Of a stretch of DNA of 64,000 nucleotides, positions 58,353 to 64,000 are shown one piece after another. The DNA comes from Hawksworthiomyces lignivorus (lineage: Eukaryota > Ascomycota > Sordariomycetes > Ophiostomatales > Ophiostomataceae), in NCBI GenBank assembly GCA_002917075.1, contig NTMA01000091.1, forward strand, positions 104,588 to 168,587, written 5' to 3'. Under the pieces are notes generated by a model. The model was not told where the DNA came from, did no database searches, and saw only the letters and a list, made by a program, of their open reading frames with translations. The position numbers and the translations under genes were made by a program. Numbering within the stretch: position 1 is the stretch's first letter; every line of letters begins with the position of its first letter.

Positions 58353-59912
58353 CTACTTCTTCGGCGACTGTGATTTCAGCGCGTCTGGCCCGATCGGCGG
58401 GGGCGGCAGCTTGCCCGGGGGCAGCGAGTCGCCGTCGTCCACTGGCGCGGTCGTCCGGATGATCACCGGGGCGGTCGGCAGAGCCGCATCCAGGTCTGCG
58501 TCGTCGCCGTCCGTCAGCGCTCCGGCAGACGACGGGCCAGCAATGCCCGCGGCGGCGGCGGCGGCCTCCTTCTCTAGGCGGGTCTCCTTGCCGCGCTTGT
58601 GGCAGTACCAGAGGACAAAGAGGAGCACTGCGGATGAAAAATAAGTTAGCAGACAAATTCGTTTCACAAAGTCAGAGAATAAAAAGGAGAGAAAACTCGT
58701 ACAGAACAGAGCAACGCTCCAGATGGCGCTGGTGCCGATGAAGGCGGGCCAGCGCAGCTTCAGCGCGTTCATGATGGCCTTGAGCATCTTGACGATTGCG
58801 TTGGGCTTGGTGAGCATGGGAAGCAGCATGGCCTTGGCGGCAGACTTGGCGCCGATTCCGCCGCCCTCTTCGGCAGCGGCGGCGGCGGCGGCGTCGTACT
58901 TGATGCCCTGGGACTCGGCGGCCACGGCGAGCAGCTCGGGCGCCAGCGACGACGTCAGCTTGGTGGGCAGCTGGGTGACGATCTTGCGCAGGCTCTTGGG
59001 CAGGCGCTCGAAGCCGCGCGCCAGGGTGCCGTCGCGGTCCTCGAGCAGGCCGCGCAGGTCGTCGGCGGCCGTGGGCACGCCGTTGACGAGGTCCTTGAGC
59101 ACGACGACGAAGCGACGTACCAGCTCCGCCGACTCGGCCGACAGCGACAGGCCCGAGAACCGACTGCTCAGGCTCTTGCCGTCTTTCTTAGCCGCCGTGC
59201 CGTTGGTCCGCGCCGCCAGGTCCAGGTCGTCCAGCACCTTGGCCAGGTCCGCCCGCTCGCGCGCCTCCTGGTCGCTACTGCTGGCCGACAGAGGCCCCGC
59301 CAGTGACGAAGATGACGACGCGGACGACTCGCCGTCCACGTGGCCCGGGACGGCGAGGTGCGCCGGGTGGGTGGCAGCGGAGTCCTCGCCACCCGCCTTC
59401 TTCGACCGCTTCGGCCCAAAGAGCGCCGACAGCCGCTGGCCAACGTGATTCTTGTCCGCCTTGTCACCGCCCTCGGTCGCTGCCGCCGGCTCCTTGCCCT
59501 TGCCCTTGCCCTTGTCCTTATCTGTCTTCTCTTTGATCTCGCGCACAAACGACTCGCTGTCGCTGTCCCAGGTCAGCTCAGGCGTCTTGACCCGCGGCGG
59601 CAGCGGTGGCCGCTCGCTCGCGTCGTCCCCGCCGCCGCTGCCCCCGTCCACGTCGGTGTCCGACTCGCCCCACGTCAGCGTCAGCCTCTCAAGGAAGGAC
59701 CGCTCATCGCCGTCCAGGACGGGTACCTCTTCGTGCTTGCCCAGCTCGGGCGAGGCGGCGGCCGTGGATGCGGGCGTGGCCGCCGCCGAAGAGGTGGCCG
59801 AGCTCACAACCCCAGCGTCTGCCGTCCCCGCACTGCTGTCATGCTTCCCAGCGCCTTCTTCCTTCTCCTGCTTATGCTTCTTGTACTTCTTGTAGCTTAG
59901 GTACTCTAGCAT
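58353..59912 (-). CDS. Conserved-looking fungal single-pass membrane protein, function unknown
   Basis: Two exons on the minus strand, 59912-58703 and 58627-58353; 494 residues. The 75-nt intron has a GTACGAG donor, GCTAAC branch site and CCGCAG acceptor, and its removal gives one clean membrane helix, FIGTSAIWSVALFLLLFVLW, followed by CHKRGKETRLEKE. The start MLEYLSYKKYKKHKQEKEE is the first ATG; upstream codons are open but lack an ATG, so an upstream exon is possible. The N-terminal half is charged and low-complexity. The folded part is probably ELVRRFVVVLKDLVNGVPTA to SLRKIVTQLPTKL. A Gly/Ala-rich, mostly disordered tail ends in SPKK. The orientation suggests a tail-proximal anchor with a large hydrophilic N-domain. 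I recognise no named family. Confidence 0.8.
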   Translation of the reverse strand: MLEYLSYKKYKKHKQEKEEGAGKHDSSAGTADAGVVSSATSSAAATPASTAAASPELGKHEEVPVLDGDERSFLERLTLTWGESDTDVDGGSGGGDDASERPPLPPRVKTPELTWDSDSESFVREIKEKTDKDKGKGKGKEPAAATEGGDKADKNHVGQRLSALFGPKRSKKAGGEDSAATHPAHLAVPGHVDGESSASSSSSLAGPLSASSSDQEARERADLAKVLDDLDLAARTNGTAAKKDGKSLSSRFSGLSLSAESAELVRRFVVVLKDLVNGVPTAADDLRGLLEDRDGTLARGFERLPKSLRKIVTQLPTKLTSSLAPELLAVAAESQGIKYDAAAAAAAEEGGGIGAKSAAKAMLLPMLTKPNAIVKMLKAIMNALKLRWPAFIGTSAIWSVALFCTSFLSFLFSDFVKRICLLTYFSSAVLLFVLWYCHKRGKETRLEKEAAAAAAGIAGPSSAGALTDGDDADLDAALPTAPVIIRTTAPVDDGDSLPPGKLPPPPIGPDALKSQSPKK

Positions 59913-60769
59913 CTTTTCGACCCTTTTGTCACTGTCTTCGTAAATAGAATAGTGTGAGGATGATACAAGTCTTCGTGACAAAGATGACAAGTGAAAGAAA
60001 ACAAATAAACACTTCCAAAGATGCGAAAATCAGGGCCGTCAGTGAGGGTAGCTAAAATCGCTGTGTCGCAGGGAGACAGGAGGCCGCTCAATGCGCTATT
60101 GCGGCCGCCTGTAACTAGCGCCGATTTTCAGCTTTTAAGCTTGTATCAGCTTAGATCTGAGAGCTGATTCGCTGCCTTAGTCCTTCCGCCACAAGTGATG
60201 TCATCCACTGTAAATATCTATATCTACATATGTTCACGGTATAAGAATGTCGTATGGCTAAATAGATATATTCCTAAATGCAGTGTTTCTGTGACTTGCA
60301 GGAGGAGGAGGACGACGACGGAGATTTGCCAGTCTCTTGGCGAGGTTACAGGATAATAGACGACGAATCATATTTTGATTGACCCAGTTGGCGAATCGAG
60401 ACCAGTTTTGCGGCCTGGCCACTGTAGCTATTGGGATGCACGTGCAAAACGAGGGCGTTTTAGGCTTATCATTTGCGCTGCCCGTGTTTGCGCTGCCCGT
60501 GTTTGCGCTCCCGTGTAATGGCATTCTTGCGACGGACGCTATGTAGCTGAGCCTTACGGCCCTCCTCTTACTCTCTTTGAAATGGGCTTATTCTTCTCTT
60601 CCCGTCGCCTCCCTTCAATTCTGCTCTCTGATTTGTTTTATCTGCGCTGTCTGGTTTTTCCGCAGCACAAAGTTTCTTTGGAAGGGCCCCGTCTTTCTCT
60701 GGGCTCCAATTTCTTCGAACTGAGCCAAGTCTGTGTTTGCATAACCACAAGCGGAACTTGGCGTAGAAA
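59913..60769. other. Divergent region between the membrane-protein and HET-ankyrin genes
   Basis: 857 bp. Contains three tandem 15-bp units at 60472-60515. A minus-strand 88-codon frame at 60258-60524 reads through that repeat and was not accepted. The last 200 bp are CT-rich and probably form the HET-gene leader. Confidence 0.5.
60472..60515. repeat. 15-bp tandem repeat, three copies
   Basis: Unit TTTGCGCTGCCCGTG twice, then a third copy lacking one base, about 255 bp upstream of the HET-ankyrin start codon. Confidence 0.85.
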
Positions 60770-62647
60770 ATGCATTTGCTCAATACCCGCACCTTTGAAC
60801 TGAAACTATTTCAAGGCGGTGGGATCCCGTTATACTCGATCCTCTCGCACAGGTGGGAGAGCGGCGAGATCACTTTCCAAGATGCCGGGCGCATTCGAGA
60901 TGGCGACGGTGCTGGATACGAGAAGGTTAGAAGGGCCTGCGAAGTTGCCCGGAACCACGCGTTCGACTACATCTGGATCGACACGTGCTGCATCGACAAG
61001 ACCAGCAGCGCAGAGCTCTCCGAAGCGATTAATTCCATGTACCGCTGGTACAGCGACGCCGAAGTGTGCTACGCATATCTCTCAGATGTGCCGGCTGCCG
61101 ATGTCGGCCACAAGCGGCTTGCGGAGAGCCAGTGGTTTACCAGAGGATGGACGCTCCAGGAGCTCATCGCTCCGTCGCTGGTGATTTTCTTGGACCAGGC
61201 GTGGACAGAGATCGGCACCAAGATCAGCCTCCGGTCGGTCCTGTCTGAGATTACTCTCATACCGGACAACATCCTCCGAGGCGATTCCCTCGAAAGCGCA
61301 AGCGTCGCGCAGAGAATGTCGTGGGCTGCAAAGCGCAAGACGGCCCGAATCGAAGACGAAGCCTACTGCCTGATGGGCCTCTTTGGCGTCAACATGCCCA
61401 TGCTCTACGGCGAGGGGGAGAGGGCTTTCATCCGGCTGCAGGAGGAGATTATGAGGTTCTCTGACGACCACAGTATCTTCGCCTGGAGCCATGAATTCGC
61501 ATCCGGCAGGCTTCTCGCGACTAGTCCGGCCCAATTCTCCAAGTCGAGCAAGATCATCGCGTCAAACTCGTCGAGCACCGCAGGTGGCGCAATAACCATG
61601 GACTACAAAGGAGTTCACCTGAGACTCCGCCTTGCCGTGTACCAAGATGCCCCTGAAGTCTACACAATCGCTGAACTTCCTTGCTCGATACAAGGTGAAC
61701 CAGACTTGGCGGTTGGGATATGTCTAGAGCCCATCTCCGAAACCGAAAATTACTATCGGCGGACAGATAATGAGACGGATATTCGGTTCAATAGGAATTT
61801 TGCTATCAGAAGGGAAGACGCTATGAGGGTCTGCATCCAACAAGTGCACCAGACGTACAACAAAGTGTCGAAGCTGGCGAAGGCCGTGGCGAAAGGAAAC
61901 GAAGCGATCGTGAAACTGTTGATTCGGTATGGCATGCAGGGCGACAGAGAAGCCGTCTTAGCAGCTGCAAGGCCAGAACGCGAGGCAATACTTGAGCTGT
62001 TATTTAAAAACGGCGCGTCTCCCGATAAGACCAGCCTCTTCTATGCTATTCACACCGGAAGTGAGAGAATCGTAAAGCTGCTTCTTGAGAATGGCGCGCG
62101 CATCACCGAATCGTGCATTTGGGCAGCTGTGGGAGCAGGACGACTAGCAATAGTAGAGTTGTTGCTTGAGCGCAGCGCGTATTCCAATAGCAGACTTCTC
62201 AGTTTAGCTGTACAGAGTGGGCATGTGGCAGTAGTGAAGCTCCTACTCGACGGAAGCTGGCGCGCCGACCGGGATTCTCTTGTACTTGCCGCTAGCAATG
62301 GGAACGAGGACATAGCGAAGATGTTGCTTGAGAACGGTGCGCGTGCCGATGCGTCGATTCTTGCCTTAGCCGCGATGAATGGCCACGAGGAAGTAGTGAG
62401 GTTGCTGATTGAGAACGGCGTGCCTTCAGACAATGCGGCTCTTGACTATGCTGCGGAGAAGGGGCATGAGGAAGGAGTGAGGTTGTTGCTTGAGAACGGC
62501 GTACGTGCTAGTGATTCGACTCTTGATTATGCTGAGAAGAATGGGCACGAGAAAGTACTGAAGTTGCTGCTTGAGATCCGCGCGCAAACCAACGATGCGG
62601 CTCTCGGTGTTGCTGCCAAGAACGTAGATGCTAAGCCTCGAAAGTAG
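60770..62647 (+). CDS. HET-domain protein with C-terminal ankyrin repeats
   Basis: Single exon, 625 residues. HET domains mediate heterokaryon (non-self) incompatibility and related programmed cell death in filamentous ascomycetes. The N-terminus MHLLNTRTFELKLFQGGGIP begins in the usual way. The three HET blocks follow: YSILSHRWESGEITFQD, then FDYIWIDTCCIDKTSSAELS with EAINSMYRWYSDAEVCYAYL, then WFTRGWTLQELIAPSLVIFL. AYCLMGLFGVNMPMLYGEGE follows, as in many HET/NACHT-type proteins. From about residue 365 there are eight or more ankyrin-like repeats of about 33 residues with the recurring core LLLENGAR. The C-terminus breaks off mid-repeat (AAKNVDAKPRK), and repeat-like sequence continues beyond the stop in other frames, so the protein is probably truncated compared with its ancestor. 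No intron was needed. Confidence 0.9.
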   Translation: MHLLNTRTFELKLFQGGGIPLYSILSHRWESGEITFQDAGRIRDGDGAGYEKVRRACEVARNHAFDYIWIDTCCIDKTSSAELSEAINSMYRWYSDAEVCYAYLSDVPAADVGHKRLAESQWFTRGWTLQELIAPSLVIFLDQAWTEIGTKISLRSVLSEITLIPDNILRGDSLESASVAQRMSWAAKRKTARIEDEAYCLMGLFGVNMPMLYGEGERAFIRLQEEIMRFSDDHSIFAWSHEFASGRLLATSPAQFSKSSKIIASNSSSTAGGAITMDYKGVHLRLRLAVYQDAPEVYTIAELPCSIQGEPDLAVGICLEPISETENYYRRTDNETDIRFNRNFAIRREDAMRVCIQQVHQTYNKVSKLAKAVAKGNEAIVKLLIRYGMQGDREAVLAAARPEREAILELLFKNGASPDKTSLFYAIHTGSERIVKLLLENGARITESCIWAAVGAGRLAIVELLLERSAYSNSRLLSLAVQSGHVAVVKLLLDGSWRADRDSLVLAASNGNEDIAKMLLENGARADASILALAAMNGHEEVVRLLIENGVPSDNAALDYAAEKGHEEGVRLLLENGVRASDSTLDYAEKNGHEKVLKLLLEIRAQTNDAALGVAAKNVDAKPRK

Positions 62648-62835
62648 CGCGGACACCGACAAGGTGGCTCCTAGGCTGACTCTGAAGAATAGGCGCTAGT
62701 TAACAGCGAAAGCGTTGCATAAGGGCAATGTACGAGCCGATGAGCTGCGTGGGTGTTGATGAGACGACGCTCGGTGTAGCTCTGGGCAATGCTCATGTGT
62801 TGTACTAAAGCTGCTTTCACCGCTGTTTCCAGGAG
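62648..62835 (+). pseudogene. Decayed ankyrin-repeat tail of the HET gene
   Basis: Directly after the stop codon, one shifted frame reads ADTDKVAPRLTLKN. Further on, another reads VDETTLGVALGNAHVL. Both resemble the repeat cores inside the gene (for example NDAALGVAAKN). Stops and frame changes separate them. I interpret this as former coding sequence lost by small indels. Confidence 0.5.
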
Positions 62836-63226
62836 AGATCTCTGATCATGGTGCGGGCTCAGTAGCGGATAGAGGCGTAAAAGAGGCGCAAGACAGAGGC
62901 AGAGCCGCCAAGTAGACAAGGGTGCTTTGGTGGCATTAAAACGGCGGCGGCCACCATTGAAACAGGCGGCGAAGAATACACAAGGGACACTGCTGGGGAG
63001 TCTGCCAAGCAGTCATGTAAATGGTCTCGTTAAGATACGATAGACGACGATATTCTGGGATTCGCATACATTGATACATTGCATAAACAGCAAATTGAGA
63101 CCCTGTTTCATACGATTCTCTCTCCTCAAAGATTATTTTGAACGCCGAACGCCTTAGCCACCTGTGCACACCACTGCCCAGTCGTATCCTGGTGCCCATG
63201 CCCCTTTCCCTAGATCCCAATATGGC
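62836..63226. other. Intergenic region between the HET-gene remnant and NSE1
   Basis: No supported gene; it should hold the 3' UTR of NSE1. Confidence 0.5.
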
Positions 63227-64000
63227 CTACTCGTCGTCGTCGTCTTCCTCTGCGTCTCTGCCGTCATCCGCGTCCTCGTCCGCGTCGTGCGCCTGCGACC
63301 CGCGCCCTGCGCGGGCGGAAGAGGACGCCGCCGCGGCTGCCGCGGCCGAGGGCTGGCCCGGGCGGCGCACGGCGGGCAAGCGGGCGGCGGGCACGGACTT
63401 GGGCAGGAGGGCGCGCATCAGGTCGTCGACGCCCTCGCTGGGGCGGCCCTGACGCTTCTTGCGGCGGTAGACGTCGGTGGTGGTGATGGCGCGCTCGCCG
63501 ACAAAGTGCAGCCTGCCGCCGTCGCCGGCGTCGTCTTCGTTGGTGTCGTTGTCGTTTCTGCCGTCGCCGTCCTCGGCCTCGGCCTTGCCCCAGGGCGTCT
63601 GGCAGCGCGGGCACCTGCGGCGGCCGCTGTTTCGGTCGCCCGCGCTGCCGCTGCCGCTGCCGCCGCCGATCTGCGTCCGCCAAAAGGACGCCTCGCAGTG
63701 GTCGTGCAGGCGCAGGGCGCAGGCGGGCGCGGCGCAGCGCAGGCCGACGGTCAGCAGCTCGCGGCAGGCGGCGCAGCGCTTGACGCGCTGCCAGGCGTCG
63801 GCGGGGGCGGCCGGGTCGTTGAAGGTCTCGACCAGAAAGGGCTCCAGCTCGAGCAGCGCGCGCGTGCCGGGCGCGTAGAAGCCGGCGGCGCTGCGGTCGA
63901 GCCAGCCCTGGCGCACGAGCGACTGCAGCAGGGCCAGCACGGCCGAGTGCTTGAGGCCCTTGTCGCGGCTGGCGGCCGCCGCCGCCGCCGCCGCCGCACT
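63227..64000 (-). CDS. NSE1: SMC5/6 complex subunit Nse1, C-terminal part (runs off the window edge)
   Basis: The frame runs from the window edge (64000) to a TAG at 63229-63227, giving 257 residues of the C-terminal part. Nse1 is the RING-like subunit of the SMC5/6 DNA-repair complex, pairing with the MAGE-type Nse3 and the kleisin Nse4. Seen here: a winged-helix end, SRDKGLKHSAVLALLQSLV and RQGWLDRSAAGFYAPGTRAL; LVETFNDP; then the RING-like zinc module CAACRELLTVGLRC..CALRLHDHCEASFW and CPRCQTPW; then HFVGERAITTTDVYRRKKRQ. The tail is Ala-rich and ends in an acidic Asp/Glu run (DDDDE). An alanine run near the edge precedes the conserved region. The start codon is outside the window. Confidence 0.9.
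   Translation of the reverse strand, partial: SAAAAAAAAASRDKGLKHSAVLALLQSLVRQGWLDRSAAGFYAPGTRALLELEPFLVETFNDPAAPADAWQRVKRCAACRELLTVGLRCAAPACALRLHDHCEASFWRTQIGGGSGSGSAGDRNSGRRRCPRCQTPWGKAEAEDGDGRNDNDTNEDDAGDGGRLHFVGERAITTTDVYRRKKRQGRPSEGVDDLMRALLPKSVPAARLPAVRRPGQPSAAAAAAASSSARAGRGSQAHDADEDADDGRDAEEDDDDE

Noticed and set aside
1..64000. CRISPR array, bacterial operons or prophage
   Set aside because: Introns, Zn2Cys6, HET and COMPASS genes show a fungal nuclear chromosome; no regularly spaced direct repeats were seen.

Overview
The window is nuclear DNA of a filamentous ascomycete, most likely a Sordariomycete of the order Hypocreales. Genes carry short introns (about 60-145 nt, GT..AG, with CTRAY-like branch sites) and GC-rich codons, and conserved eukaryotic proteins alternate with CT-rich leaders. 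The most diagnostic gene is the Zn2Cys6 activator at 31180-34693, whose zinc cluster and C-terminus match the xylanase/cellulase regulator Xyr1/XlnR of Hypocreales.

Layout. 1-13 kb is gene-dense: the 5' part of a GILT-like thiol reductase (-), an atypical hexokinase (+), a small secreted protein (+), an HpcH/HpaI-type aldolase (-) divergent from a flavin-reductase-domain protein (+), and UTP21 (+). VIP1, a bifunctional inositol pyrophosphate kinase/phosphatase, follows at 15.3-20.4 kb. 20.4-31.2 kb is almost gene-free; its one well supported small gene candidate encodes a 55-residue protein with eight regularly spaced Cys/His ligands (28601-28768). xyr1 (-) stands alone, with about 17.7 kb of apparently non-coding DNA upstream. 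52.4-64 kb is dense again: CEF1/CDC5 (-) divergent from BRE2 (+), a single-pass membrane protein (-), a HET-domain/ankyrin gene (+) with a decayed tail, and the 3' part of NSE1 (-).

Functional themes. Housekeeping nuclear functions dominate: ribosome biogenesis (UTP21), splicing (CEF1), histone H3K4 methylation (BRE2), SMC5/6 (NSE1) and inositol pyrophosphate signalling (VIP1). Carbon-source regulation is represented by xyr1 and the hexokinase-like protein. The aldolase/flavin reductase pair resembles parts of an aromatic-catabolic module. The HET-ankyrin gene is the typical accessory, fast-evolving element.

Exon boundaries were placed by eye from splice signals and frame continuity. Family assignments rest on recognised motifs, without database searches. 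No convincing tRNA, rRNA, CRISPR array or intact transposon was seen.
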